Origin: Oreocharis arfaki
Lineage: Eukaryota; Chordata; Aves; Passeriformes; Paramythiidae
Direction of reading: 5' to 3'
Length of the DNA: 64,000 nucleotides
Assembly: GCA_013398015.1 (NCBI GenBank)
Contig: VZRR01009906.1
Span: 186,913 to 250,912 of the forward strand
The position numbers and the translations under genes are program-made. Within the stretch, counting starts at the first letter, position 1, and every line of letters begins with the position of its first letter. Below are positions 34,921 through 49,300 of the stretch, piece after piece. Under the pieces are notes generated by a model. That model was not told the origin of the DNA and did not search any database. It saw nothing but the letters and a program-made list of their open reading frames with translations.

Positions 34921-37900
34921 AGCTGCACAGTTTCAGCACTATGATGAATAGTTTTCTGGTGAAAGATTCTTGCTTTAAACAGTAAAGAGAAGTTTCTGTT
35001 TACCAAACTGTAGGCCCCCATCCATTGACCATAAACAATCCAAAGAGATGCGTACATGGTTGGGTGAAGAGCAAGTGATTCAATTCAAAGTGTGGAATGA
35101 CACGTATGTATATTAAAGTGGGATGAATCAGAACAATGGAATACTCCGATGCTATTACTAGTCAGCTTCTACTTTTGTGAAAAGAAGAAAATTTCTCAGA
35201 AGAAAAAAAAACCTCCCAAAATTGAAAAAAAGATATTTTGATGTCATTGCAGTTATTGTTTCTAGACAATTTTATTTTCTTGCATATTTTCCTGATGCTA
35301 CTTGTTCTTGCAAGTTAACACTGTAATTTCAAGAAAGTGGCACAATATTTAGCTGAAGATTTTGAAAGCCTTGAAAGGCTACATCTTAAGAACAGTATAC
35401 TCACTGGAGTTTGTTTTATTTGAAAGCTTGACTCCTTAACAGCATTTTCTTTCTCAGACTTGCCTTAAAATGTATGAGTTGTGCATGATTAGTGGATTCA
35501 CATACATTTTCCTTGAATAATCTTTTTTCTCCTTTTATTTAGTGGAATTTAGTGGCTTTCCAGTGCTAAAAGACCTAAGAGCTATCTTTCTTCCCAATTT
35601 CCTTTCACTTGTTTTTACTCTCACTGAAAGTGGAAGACAAACCATTAGAGATGCAAATCTCCCTGTGAGGCATATTTAATTTAAGATGTATTTCTCTTGC
35701 AAGAAGGACACAGAAAAAACATCTGAGACACATTTGAAAAAGGAATCAAACAATCCTGTTGTAAATCACCAAAGGCAAGAGCAATCTTTTGAAAATTCCA
35801 TGGGAGAAATGATATGCACATGCACAAATTTCTTGTTGAACTTCAAGCTCAACAGCATTCTCTGCTCCCGCTCAAAAAACGACAAGGGCATGCCCCAAAT
35901 TCATAGTTACAGAGTGAATGTGCTTAGGCAAAACACTTTTCTTTTTCTGAGTGGAAGAAATTTGTTGTGTGTGTCAGATTTTAAATGCTCAAGGGATACC
36001 AGTCATGATATCCATTATTATCAGCCAATAAATCCTCTTGTTACTCCTCAGGGAATTTCAGCAAAAGGCTGGAGAACTATTCTGACAGACAGACTGCCTC
36101 AATGTAATGAAAAAAAATGTTTGAATTATCAACCTCCTGGCCATTGTACCATATGGGAAGCATTGCTTGGGAAATAGTTGTCTAATTTAGCCGTATGTTA
36201 CATAAATTAACTCAATGATCACAGGTTAAATATCAAATTATGTATGATGTAGTATTTAGCTACATCCAGACTAAGAAAGACTGGTTAAAAAGTAAATAGT
36301 TGTAATGTCCAAGTATGTGAAACAAAACAATTACATTTACATTTAGGCATCTAATGATAGAAATTTTGCAGAAATGGTGGAGTGTTTTCTGCTCCCACTG
36401 GCAAAATCTGTCTGGAGAGCAGAGAGCAGAGTGAATTCAACATATGATATCAACTGGATGTTTATTAGGTAATTTCTCAAACTATATTCTGGTTTATGCC
36501 TTAATTAGATACCTAAACCTCAATGCCCACATTAAACATTTTCAAAGTTTCTGTTGCATGTCAAGAAATCCAGCTTTTCCTTGGGAAATCAAGTGCACAG
36601 ATAGTTTCCTCTTAAAAAAAAAAACCCACAAGTGATTCTTAGTGAATGCTAAGTACAAGACTTTCCAAATGAAAACAAATGGATAACCTAGGAAGTGTGA
36701 CTCTTTGTCTCATGGAAAACACTACAGAAACTTTTCTGGTTTATAAGGTCCTGATACAAGAAGTGCAAAATGCTGCACATCTGACCTTGCTTTAAGCCAC
36801 GTGTAGATTTAAAAATTCCTTGGTAATATTTTATATGTTACCAAGAATCATGAGGCAAGGTAACTCAAATCTGTATCTTCAAACTGATTCTGATCTCACA
36901 CTGACTGTATCAGTAGAACACTGTTGGTATCAGTTACATTACTTTGCTGATTTGTACTGATACCAATTCAGTCAGGAAGACTCCTGATAAGTAGATTGTG
37001 AATGACTGGATATCACGTGCTCTCCCTTTTGCTTTCCAGTAGAGGTACTAAATCGATTTTCTAAAGTGCCATATATATTTATAACTGTGGATTTTTGTCT
37101 CCATTAGGTCCAATTATTCTTGTTTCCCTGTCTGTCATTTTTCATGAATGTTTAACAAACATTATTGCAGTGGCAAATTACCAGTGCCCTTTTCTGACTT
37201 CAAAATTAGCGTAAATGTTTATGGCATTGTTATATGGTGGTACTATGATAAAATCTGAATGTTAACATAGGCAGGGAGACACTGCACCAGGCAGGTAATG
37301 GCAGACTGAAGCCAGAGTTCAGAACAAGTCTGAGTAGAGCATGTTCAGAACACCTTGGAAGGGTTTCCTCAGCTCTGGGCCTGTCCAAACTTAAAGCTGT
37401 TTGGAGGTTTACTGGAATCATGGACAACAGATAAATAAAGAAAAATACATTTTATCTTCTTCCTATTTGACTGAAAAAAAAGTGACAGAAAGTAGGCCAA
37501 GAGTAAAGAATAAGAGTCTTTGGATAAAACCATTGAAGAGATACTCACTGGCCATCATTCTCTCAGTCCTAGGTGGTCTTTACTGGTATCACCTGATTGA
37601 CTCATTGCTGCCTACTGATTTTGACTTTTCAAATTTTTTCTGATACATTATTCCAGGTGACTGTTGTTCCTCATTTATAGCTAACTTTTGGTCTGCCCAG
37701 TGTGTCTTTTCCTGCTGAGTACTTTTGTTTCAGTTCTGCTTGTGCTTACACCTTCCTTTAACGTCAGTTGAATTTGTGAGACCTTTGTCACGAGGGAAGC
37801 TCATGAGGTGGATCTCTTTTGCCATGCAAGTCCTGTAATACTCTTTCTGATCTTGGCACTTAATTAACAGCCTCAGAGTGGTGCTGGTTTTGTAACTACT

Positions 37901-38881
37901 GAAGTCAGCACCAGAAGAAATACCACTGTGGTGGTCAGGGATCAGAGCTGACCACCTGACTTGGAGAGGCTGCAAAGCAGCCATGGCCAGACTGACACAT
38001 TTTTTGAGAGTTTGCAGTAACAGTATCTGGTATTCTGCTAGAGACCTGCTACAGTCCAGGGCTTTCTAGACACTCATCTGCTAGACCAGAGATTAAATCT
38101 CCAGTTTCCATCTCTTCTTAGAAAAATGTGAGAGATCACATCTCTCCCACCAAGAGATCAGTCCTTCTACCAAGCAAAGAGGCTTTTTACTACACTTAGT
38201 ACTCCAGAAGATGACTTGGAAAGCACAAAAGAAAATCTATAGACAAAGACCCTTTCCCAGTTTGGTACTCCTAGACAGATAACTGCAGGCAAGCCACAGA
38301 GAGGGCTGTGCTGAAGCCCCTGTGCATTTATTCTCAATCTCAAGCAGAAGTGGTCTAGCCAGACATACAGTACGAATAAAAAAATGGCAGAAGAGCCAAC
38401 TTTCTTCTGTTTGAAGTCTCCAAAATTCATAAGCTGCATGACAGAAATAAAACCAAACGCTACATAACAGTGCTTACAAAATAGGGGGGGAAACATTTTA
38501 AACTTATGACATTCAAGCAGACAGGAGTCCCATTCTCTGATAAGGGGTTCACATTTATGAGCTGACCTTGAACTCAGTGCACCCTCTCACAAAAGCACCC
38601 ATTCAGTGACTTCAGTTCCCTATCTGGGCTGTGGGAATGAATAATGCCCCCTTTTCCTCAGTGTCATGTGCCAGCCAAAGCAGTTTATGAAAGGAAGTAA
38701 ATACATGAACATTCAAGCATACATGAGAGAATAGAAGTTTTATTATCACAGAGCCAAATGCAGCTACACATGGCTCAAGCAGCAAAGGCCCTCTGATGAA
38801 ACCCTGAGAATCTGCTGCCAAATTCTTCTGTATGTTCAATAGCTGTGGTGGGATTTCCAGGCTCAGCCCGAGTGTGATTAC

Positions 38882-38970
38882 CTGGCACAGGTACCACTTC
38901 TTCCCGTGCCTGTTTAATGATGATACCCAGGCTGTCCAGCCTGCAAGGCTCAAATATTTGTGTCTCATCA
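38882..38970 (-). other. Candidate 89-bp exon, minus strand
   Basis: Read on the minus strand, a long pyrimidine-rich run with a plausible branch point ends in CATTGTAG at 38971, and at 38882 the sequence CCAG is followed by GTAATC, a serviceable splice donor. Between them an open frame reads DETQIFEPCRLDSLGIIIKQ and then AREEVVPVP, with balanced composition and no low complexity. A second frame also stays open. The exon length is not a multiple of three, and its phases would be 2 at the start and 1 at the end. I do not recognise the protein, and no partner exon was found in the window. It may equally be an exon of a long non-coding RNA or chance. Confidence 0.2.
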
Positions 38971-41304
38971 CTACAATGAGGAACAAGCACAAACAAAGAT
39001 TCATGCAGGAACCCTGAACACCTGCAGGCTATCCTCCCTGGTATAAATGACATGACTGGTGATTCCACTTGCGGCAGTTTTTATTTTTGGTGTAAAAGAT
39101 ATACCTTACACCCAGAATCTGTTTTGACAGAGGGAGGAGCAGTATCACTGTGTTTCCCTTAGGGGCATCACTTTATCACCATTCAGAAAACAATTTTACT
39201 TGTGTCAGGTCTGAGGCCTTTGTAAGAAATACTCGGAGCAGCAGAATTTGAGATAGGAAAAGTGTAAAATAGAGGCCAACCCCCAAGCATGAGGAGCCTG
39301 TATGAACTGAAGAGCTGGGGATGTTGGTTAAAGCTGTGATGTCTGGCCAGCCCTTCAGACCAACTGCTCAGGGGGCTCTGTGCTACCCACTGCCTCCACA
39401 CATGGGATGAGATCTCAGCTGTGGGGCAGGTATGCACCTTCCTTGTAAAGACTCTGGCAAACACCTTTGTGGGCATAAAACATTATAAGCCAAAACTCCT
39501 TTTTTTTGCGTGTGATATTTCCCCTGCAGATTTCCCGTTTTAATGGAGATGGTGAGACTTGTTGCAGGTGAAACTCAGAAAACAGTCCTCAGAGCCGCAT
39601 TTCCCTCAAGATCCACATAAAATAGCAGACTCTAGAAATATGTCCCCTTTCTCAAGAGAAATGTAAATGGGTATCACCTGCACTGTGGGAGGTGCTCAGT
39701 TTGAGACAGAGCCCCTGCAAAGGAGTTAGTTAATGCAGCTCCTGGCATTTCTCAGCATTTATGAAGGTGGTGTTTTCTATCGCAGCTGAACCCAAACTGC
39801 ACCTGTAATTTACTTAGCTCTCCCAGAATGGCTGCTGATGGGCAGGAAAAAAGAAAGGCCTGTAGGTAGTTCACACGGGCAGTAAAAAAGGAAAGGATAA
39901 TTCTCATAAACTTCTTCTGCTGGTAAACATGTAATTCAGACCTGAAGCTCATTTCCAGGTCTTTCATAATTCAAAAAATCCCCATATTGGAGACTTTGAG
40001 CTAATACAAGTATCTTGCACTTACAAATTTTTAGTATACAGAGAAAGCACTTAAGCTGAAAAGCAGAAAACTTGAGAAACCAGAAGTACAACACAAATGC
40101 CAGAGGGCACACTCTTTAACCACCCTGTAAAAGCAGAAAAAGAACTACTACCTAATTTCTTTATATATATATTTTTAAATTCAGACAATAAATAAACCTC
40201 ACTGATTTATGGTTCAGGTAGTCCACTTGTTCTTCCTTAAAGCAGCCACTTCAGTGAACAGATTAACAAAAAAGTCGAATAATTACAACTTTCTGAACCC
40301 TTGCAGTTTCTGATCCATTAGTAATCTTGGCTGTGCAATAGGAAGTATACTCTATCTGTACTTAATGACCTTTGGTTCCTGCTGCGAACAAAAACGACAG
40401 AAAAAAAACAGTGCCACCCATTCACCCTTAGTATTTGCACAAATCACCTTTGCCTAGAAAGAAAATGTTCTTTTGTTTTGTTTTTTGCTTCCCTAACTTC
40501 TTCAGGAAATGAGGAGTACTGCCTTTTCTGGCAGCACCAATTAAACAAGAAGGTTTGTGGAAAATTACACAGCATCCTACAATTTTAATCCAGTTGCATG
40601 AAGCTATAGTCCTGTGGTGATCCCCAGCATGGGTCTGCTGTTTTGTAAGAGCAGACAGCGGCAGAGCTGATCTGCTAGAGGCACTATATATGATAATTGC
40701 ATACAGGTTAAGTGTTTCGCAAATTAGCTGTGCTTCATCATCCACTTCCTTTTTACTGCCCGTTCAGGTTGGCATACCAAGCGTGCTGAAGGTGACTTGT
40801 CTAATCTGCAGCAGCTGGAACACCCTGCCATCCCCACAGAATGGTTTCCTGCCATTTTCAAAGGAAGCTTATGGAGACAGCTGTTGTTCCGTCAGAAGTG
40901 ACACATGGCACCATGGCTTTTGTCAAGGAGCAGCCTTCTCTGGGGCTTTATGTGAATCACTCTCTGAAAGAGCATCTGGGCTTAGAAGGCCTGCTTTGGA
41001 TTCAGAGCAGCACCTTGAGGTGTTTCTCTCGGATTTCTGAAATCCACCTCCATCCGACCCCATGTCTCCCCAACACAGCTGTGCTGAGAATTACCTCTAT
41101 GCACTGGTAGCAAAACCCATACCCAGTGGCTCTTGTGGCTGACATTTCCCTGGACCTTCAGCATGTATTTCAGTGAGATAATGCAAGATGCGTGCTCTCT
41201 CTAGGTGTCCAAGGTAACACAAAGAGATTATGTTAAGTGCATGGTAAGAGGCATTTTCCATTTGCAACATTCAACTTCATTTAGCTGTAATGCACGAAAA
41301 AATT

Positions 41305-41318
41305 GACCCACGTGGGTC
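41305..41318. promoter_or_regulatory. Perfect 14-bp palindrome with CACGTG E-box
   Basis: GACCCACGTGGGTC equals its own reverse complement and is centred on CACGTG, the binding core of bHLH-leucine zipper factors such as USF and MYC. The flanking TGACC half-site is also nuclear-receptor-like. Occupancy is unknown and there is no gene nearby. Confidence 0.35.
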
Positions 41319-44300
41319 TTTATCTAGCCATTTAATTGTACCCCTGAAGTGTGAATGCGATGAGCATCATGGATTTTGGCACTGTTGACATTTCTTTTAA
41401 GCAGATGACAGTTTGAAAGGATGGGAGCGTATCCTTTTATCACTGCAGCAGATAAATACGCTACAGAGTGACAGAAAAAGCTGTACACACTGGCAAGTGA
41501 CAGAAGAGAAAGTGGTGGGGGAAAAGGCACAAAAGGCAAGACAAATTTAAATAAAAAATGAAGCACAAAACATACAAGTGTTCTTAAAGCCTCTCTGATG
41601 AATTCACACTGTGAATAACTTGTGCGCTTGACCAACAATTGCCAGTGAGAAAATTACAAGACTCTTAGAGCTTCCTCAGAAGTGTCTTTAAAACAGTGGA
41701 TCTTGGACATGAACAGTGGTAAAGCTGAAGAGAGACAAGGACCTTTGGTAAAGCACAGGAAGGGTGGCTCTGACAGGGGAGGCTTTCATGTTCAAAATTA
41801 CGTCCTCTCTCACACCAATGTTTTAAAAAAGCATTTTGTTTGTTCGTCTGGGAGTCTCAGTCCTTTTAGTATAGAGCTTTCTGGGATAGCAAGACCAAAG
41901 AATTTCCTAGAAAGATCCCTTTTCCATGGTCAGAAGCAATATTTTCCAGTAGTGGGCTGTGGTAGAAGCACATAGGAATGGGTAAGGAAAAGCTCTGGAT
42001 GAGGATCACCAGGACTGTAAAAAACATGTGATTTTGAGGGTCTTGGGTTGCTGTGGGAAATTGCCAAAGGAATATTTTTTCTGAGAATCTTTAAGATTTT
42101 CAGCAACACATTTTTGTCATTGACAATATGTTTTCTCATGCCCCCAAATCACCTGAGTAACCACCACCCAGTGAGAAACTCGGTTGAGACTTCAAAGCGC
42201 GGAAGACACAGGCACCTATCGGATCACTTGAAATCAGGCAGCTGAATTTCCATATTTACCAGCCTAGATAAGAAAAATTAGCTGCCAGCTCAGGAAGATC
42301 CTTGGACTGAGAATCCACTGTAACCTTTCCTATCTCAGGTTCTGTAACTGTTGATTCTTTCCTCCTTGTATAATTTCAGGGTGTGAAAACGGAGTTTAAA
42401 TGCATATAAATGGTAATTCAACCACAGGCAAGCACCTGTCTAGCATATATATATGTTAGCTTATCACTGGCTATCAACTCTCTGTCAGATAACTTGGCAG
42501 AGTGAGAAAATCTATTACTAATGGAGCAATAGCTTCAAAAATCAGTAACATGGGACCCTAGAAACAGTAAATGCAAAAATCTGCATGAAAGAAAGTCTTT
42601 TGGTTTTTTTTGTAAGAATTTTATTTGAGGAGGTAATAAATATAGGGACACAATTGTTGCAAATGTAAAATAATTTCCTCACCCATTTTATGAATATTTT
42701 ATTCCTCCCTACCCCCTACAAAAAAAAGACCCTAAGCCTCTGGAGAAAGAAACAGAAATGCTAACAACATTACTCTATCAGGCCTGTTATTGGAGGGGAT
42801 CTTTCTTCTCTCTTGCCACAGATAATAAATTATAGAAGTTTTTGGGAACCTAATTATGTCACTGAAGAAACACTAACATGACAATATGAATGTTTTCTTC
42901 AAGCTAACATGATTTTGGGAAACCATTATTTTATTTTAAAAGTACTGCAGAACTCAACTCTGGTCTATTTTTAAAATGATAGATTAAACAGAAAATTTGT
43001 AATTAAATACTATCCTGGTTGCTTTACCACAAAAAGACAAAGGACTAAATGTCAATTTGAAATTAAACTCATATAGAAGCTGAGCAAACAATAAGGGGAT
43101 GCATCACTAAGCAAATTATAGCAGTGCAGATATGTAGCAGATATCCTAATTATCTTTATTTATTGTTGTTAAACCACTAGGCAAATGCAACTCCATCATA
43201 CTGTGTTTCATGACAATACTTTTGAAGAACTTGAGGCAATAAAAGCATGCAAGTTTATGCTCACTATGAATCCATGAAGACTTAATGGCTGCTTAATACA
43301 GATTTGAAGCAGTTGCAAGAAAGGTCTCAGCATTGTGATACCCAGTGCTGAAAACCCTCAGCTTCCAGTACTCCAGACCAGGAGTCAGTGATGCTGTGCC
43401 AGCCCAGCTAAGGATGTGTTTCCTTCCTGCTGAGTGCTCTCATGGCATCCACAGCACCCATCTTACCGAGCAAGAAGATGCTTAAACCAGTGCAAAGGGA
43501 AAACTGAGAGAAGGCTGCTGCTGGGAGTTGTGAGACAGACTGCGGGCATTGTCCTGAGAACTGTCTCGAACTCATTGTGCAGATAGGCTCAGGATCACCA
43601 CCACAACAGGTGGGCATGCTCTCCCAGGCCCAGGTGGCTCTGCTAGGTGGGACTGAAGGCCAGAAATTGCCTCCTTCATGCAGGTTCTAGGCATATAAGA
43701 GATGATCTCCTCTGTTTTCTTGGTCCTCTGCAGCATAGTTTCCATCCTGAACTGAGGAGGAAGGAGTGGTGCTTTCTTTTCACCATAGAAGCATATCTAT
43801 ACCAGCAGCAAATTAAACACCTCAAATGTAGGTTTCAATTCTTTTCAGGGCCAGGATAAATAAGAATTTGTATTACCTGGTTTCTAAGAGGGTGCATTTG
43901 CAGCAAACTTAACACAAAATAAAAGTATGCATTGCCTCTGAGGCCTACTCTTCCTCTGAGTGAATGGAAGGCTGCCAGTGCTGCTAAGCTGTTATTTGAG
44001 TATACCAAGCAAGCCAGGATCTTCAGGAGACTGTGGTGGGGCCACCTGTCAAACATGTAGGTGGGCTTTCAGTTAAGTGCACCCAAGACGGTGATGTTTG
44101 TCAGTGCATGCAATAGCAAAACTCCAGGTAAGTGAGCTTGCTATGGACAACTAGGACACTACCATCAGGTGCCTGAAGAACAGTGAGTAGGGTTTTCTTG
44201 GATCATGCTGTTGGAGCAAGGTTTGTTACTTCTAAGTCACACTTGATGTGACAATAGTGATTTTAGATCTCACTCTGAAAGTTCTGGTGCAGCAGAGAGA

Positions 44301-46294
44301 AAACCTGTACTGGAGAGAGCCTGAAGATGCTGAGCCCTGAATCATATTCTAAACTGAAACAAAAACCCTTTGCAAGTTACTAGACCTTCTTTTTTTGTGT
44401 GTTGTGAGATAAAACACAGGCAAAATATGTAGGGACATACAACTCTGTGTGGAGCTTAGGAGCAATAATGGAAAAGACTTAAAGTTCATGTTGAAACAAA
44501 GTCTTGTGCAGTTAAGGATTTTAATTTTCTTCATCTCACTCTCTTTTTAAAATTGTTTTTCTGGACTACTAAAAACCTTAAAATGAAGGTACAACTCTCC
44601 TGACAGTATATTTAAGTCTGTTCACGATATAAGCAATTCTCTTTGTTTCCTCTCAGAGAAACAGAGTGGTCTCTCTCCCAGAGCTCCAGAGAACACCAGT
44701 ACCAATCCTTTCAAAGAGCTCCCCGTAGCCTTCCTCCTCAATTTTTCCAGATCCTCTTAGCCAGAGGCCCCTTTTTTTTCTGCATTCCTGTTGTTTTTAT
44801 GACAGATATATTCAGATACATTTTTCATTTTCTCTTACATAGAGACACAGTTTGAGACCCTAAGGGCTTCCAAGTAAAATGCAAAAATAGCACGAGAACA
44901 AAGCTTCCAGACAGTCTTTCTTCAATCTGGGTAGAAACAGTAAGATAGCTCATTAGACTACCTTTTCAAAGTCTTCTCTTTTTCTGGAAGTGTTTTTGAG
45001 ACAGAATTTGGATTTTTAAAATCAGTTTTTCTTTCCTGTCTTCAAAAAAATCCTGCCCATCAGTGGGTTCAAGTGTAAATAGTGGATTCTATTTAAATGT
45101 GTGTGAAACAACAAGTCTTCTGAAGTTTTGATGTAATTAATCCTCGTTCCACTGCTTGCTGGTAGATCAGGTACCTGGACTCAGGTGAACTCAGGCGGGC
45201 TCAGCCCAACTTTTCTCATGGTCTCAGCACCTCCCACTATTTGCAGGCACTGCTGTGACTGCCTCCATTCCTCCTCATCCCCTCTCCAGCTTCCCTGATC
45301 TCAGCACCAGGGCTCCCTTATAACGCCTCTTTAACAGATACGGCTTTGTCCTCTTGAATCCCTATTTGCTATTTTCTCTGGCATCTTTTTCACAAATCCT
45401 CCAAAAAACCCTAACTTCAGGCTTTGTCTCCCTGGGTCTTCTATCCTTATCTGTGCTGAACACCTTCCTAGCCCACCTTCCCAACATACAGAGACCTTTC
45501 AGGCTTGAATTAATCCTTTCCTGTGTCTGAGTTAGCACTTGCACACTTTCCTCACACTGTACCTTGGGAAGCTTTTCTTTTCTGCCTTCCTTTAGTGCAG
45601 AGGGATGCAATGTTTAGAGAGGAAGGAGGCCTGCATGGAAGTTTTTAAGCATGGATCAGAGCATTTAATGAAGGTAAATCATGAGAGACAGAAAGAGCAG
45701 GAATCACCAGTCAAACAAACTGAAAAAGCTAAAGAAAGTATTTTCCAAAGTCATACATCGCTGCATTTCTCCTTAAGCCCTTCCTTCCACACAGAACAGA
45801 TAGCCCAATTTCAAAAATAAACCTCAAAAATAAAGAGAATTGCAGGAGGAGCTGTGAAGACAAATCCCTTTTTTTACGAGCATACAGAGCTGAGGGTCAG
45901 AGCCAGTGAGGCAGAAGGAGCTGTGGGGGCAGCACAGGCACCATGGTGACAAATGAGGTGGCACTTGCTGGATGCCAAAATTATTTCCCTTGTCACAGTG
46001 TTTGGCAGAGATCAGGAGGCAGATGTGCCTCAAACAGATGTTTCCCAGGGACAGAGAATGGGACATTTATAAAACAGAGGAAATACCTCAACAAAGGTTC
46101 ATCTGGGGGAAGTAAAGTCAAAGAGAAAGTGTCTCTGTGCTGAATTTCCTTCAGCTCCAATTCTGACAGATGCTGTGGTACCGCACTCCTTCTCCGTGCC
46201 TCGCCAACACAGAGACAGCCTGCAAGGGTTTGTGCTCTAAATTAAACACGGGGAAAAACCGGGTCGCTTCTCATTCTTACAATACCACCACAGT

Positions 46295-46317
46295 TACTAC
46301 TACTACTACTACTACTA
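46295..46317 (+). repeat. (TAC)n trinucleotide microsatellite
   Basis: About seven uninterrupted TAC units. A 64-codon plus-strand frame reads it as poly-threonine and is not considered a gene. Confidence 0.93.
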
Positions 46318-49300
46318 AAATAATGATAAAACAGGTCCATCCCAGTCTGAGCATCACCAGATGATTTTTAAACCAGGAAAGTCTCCTGCATATGAAAGGT
46401 AATGAAAACACTCCGTAATGATGTGGGATAACTTCCCTGCTTCCAGCAGACTATCTGCTGCCAACAAAAATGCAAATATGATCACTGCCTTGAATCTGAA
46501 CCTGGAAAACTGCTAAAATGCCAAAAAGAAGTGGGGTTTTGCCTAATGACTAAAAGTTTTAGTCCTTCCTTCAAGTAATTAGTTTGGCAGTATTAGTGTA
46601 ATGTGGTTCATACCCTTTGAAAAATAAATATTTCTGGTTTAGATACCATATAAATGAGCTTGGAATTAAAATAATTCTTCATTGGCTTCAAATTAGATGG
46701 ATTGGCCATGTCTGAGAATTACTGCCGCTTAATTCAAGATGACATATTGGCCTGGCATTTCCATTTTTAAAGTGGGAAGCTGTGTTTATAAATACAGCCT
46801 TTCATCTAAGGAACAGCAGTTTGAGTTTTTTGAAAACTAGCAGAGATCTATTTAAATGGTGTCTTGCACAGTGCTCAGGCTGGGTACCCTGAGAACATGT
46901 AAATTTGTCTTACTAATGATAAATGGACCCATGAATAACTTCAAAAAACTTCCATTTTTTGCCTCCTGCAGTTCTTCCTGCCATGAAGCATTCAAGATAA
47001 AGTATTTCTTGGATGCTTTGATAGCACTAAGGAAGGTGTGTGTTTGACTGACATCTTTCAAAATATTTCTGGCCTGACATTTTCATGCCATGTCCTGTAA
47101 AGGAGGTATATGCATCATACTGACAACATGCAGGAATTTTTTCCTCCCCAGTTGCAAAGCCAAAAGTTATCCAAAACAGTGCAGGAAATGTAGCCTGGAG
47201 ATATTTCTAGCCCCATCTCTTCCAATTTTCTGATAGTATCTGTAAAACTGCTGCTACTCTGGCCACCAGGAACTGAAGCAGAGCAGTGGGTGGGTTCTAT
47301 CTGCCTTGCTTGAGGGGTAACTTTGAAGCATGTGATAGCATCGAGCCCAGCAAAAAATACAGCAACCACGGCCATTTTCATTCCAAAAGTCATCCTACAT
47401 TTTACACACTAGTGTGGAAGGTAGAGCACTAACTGAGAAAACAAAGCACCCTGATCTCAAACCCTTCCCAGGATGAGAGTATCTCCCAGAGGATGCTCCT
47501 CTGCACCACCAAGGTACAGGCCAAGCTGCAGTGAGGACAGGGGCAATTTTTCTTTGGTCAAATTGTAGCTGAATCTGATGGAAAGAGACAATCCCAGGCA
47601 CATTTGCTCCTGAACAAGAACACTTGCTGCTAGGATACAGTTGTACAGGGTGGGATCCAGGAGCAGCAGGGTGCCCAGAGCCTCACTGTGCTTCAGACTG
47701 CAAGGCATGGAAGACTTTTGCTCCCGAAGTAAAAGTGAACTCACCCATTTCATGAGACAGTGACACTGACCCTAGTGACCAATAGTCAGCTTCAACATGA
47801 GAAGCAAAGAAATCGCTTGCTCCTGCAGTTCTCAAAGAACACCTCTCTGCTTGAAACAGGTGCAGCTGTGGTTCACCAACAACTCACTGGTACATTCAAA
47901 GATCACCATTGAAATGGACATTCCTTTGGAGAGCAGAGAAGAAAGTAATCTTGGACAGGCAGAAAACAGTTACTCTTTCCATTTGATAAGCCCTTTCCTA
48001 GCAGCTGGTCAGCAGATGCAAGCAGGAGTTGCACCTCCATCACAGTTGCAACAAAGTCATCCCTGCACATGAAACATTTTCAGCACTTGCTGATGAGAGT
48101 TTTGATGTTTGGGGACCTCTTTCTAAAATGAAGCAGCCCAATTACTCAGCATGCTGGAAATGCAGCTGAGTGGGAGCACATGGGATGGAAGAGCTGGGCT
48201 AAAAACAGAAGATGACTGGTCAGAGGATATAATTTTATCCTGTGTACTGGAGCCAATGGCCACATGTTGGAGCATCTTGAGGGGCTGCTTTAGATCCTGA
48301 GTGAGCACTTTCAGAATCTGAGAATTAGAGGGTAACTTTGTGACTGGGAAAAGCTGGATGGCAGCTTTGAAGTATATCGTCTTCCATAGCTGGGGAAAAT
48401 CTGATGCAAAGAGGCTGTGTCCAGGGTTATTCTTGTCTTAGTGAGGAGGGGATCTCCTATTTTTCTTCTGTGCATATATAAGTCCCTTGCATGTAAAGCA
48501 TTGAAACTGTGGCTCCACTGCAAAGTAGCTGCAAAGTTGCTAAAGGTTTTAGGCAGCCACTTTCAGCAGCTTTCATAAGAGGACCAGAAAAAGCTCAGCT
48601 AAAGCCAAACTGCCATGAAACATCCAATAAAGACTTCTCTTTCTGCAACGTGCAGGCAGTAGCAATGAGATACCAGTCCAAGGGACCCTATATCAAGTTG
48701 CAGCTGTGCTGAGGAACAAAATTGCTGCTGTCAGTTATTTGCAGTTAAAGCACAAGCACAGCAGGGGAAAATACCAAATGCTTTTACAGTGCCCTAATGA
48801 CCATGAGTCAAGAGCATTATTTATGTTTGGCGAAAAACCAGCGTGAATCCAGCAAGGTAAAGCGCTGTCGCTGTCACCAGCCACCACCTGCTTTCCTCTG
48901 CTGACCTGCCTGCCCTTGGGGGAGCCCAAAGCCAAGCTCAGGGGATGAGGGTCTCCAAGCCTGTGAGCAGCACCGAGCTACCCTGCTAAGCTCTGTACTG
49001 TGCTGGTGCCTCTGCATTGTCAGCCACCACCCTCCCATGTCTCCTTCCCTGGTGGCACCAAGAAGATGGATACAAAAAACAAGACCAAGTAATTTTTTAT
49101 TATTTTTAATTTCCACAAACAGGACCTTGATAAATTAAATTGACAGATTTTGTTTGAAGCAGCTAAACATTCTCATAACAGCTGGAGAGCTAGTGAAATG
49201 TACTTCAGTCATTGAACTGAACTGAACTGGTATATGATTTAATTTTCCCATACATTCGAAACCTATATAATTATCAGGACATCTTCTCAAAAAATGTTTG

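Noticed and set aside
47115..48523. Series of minus-strand frames that might form a broken retrocopy
   Set aside because: The frames do not join in a consistent order, and no family resemblance could be named. A plus-strand frame also overlaps them.
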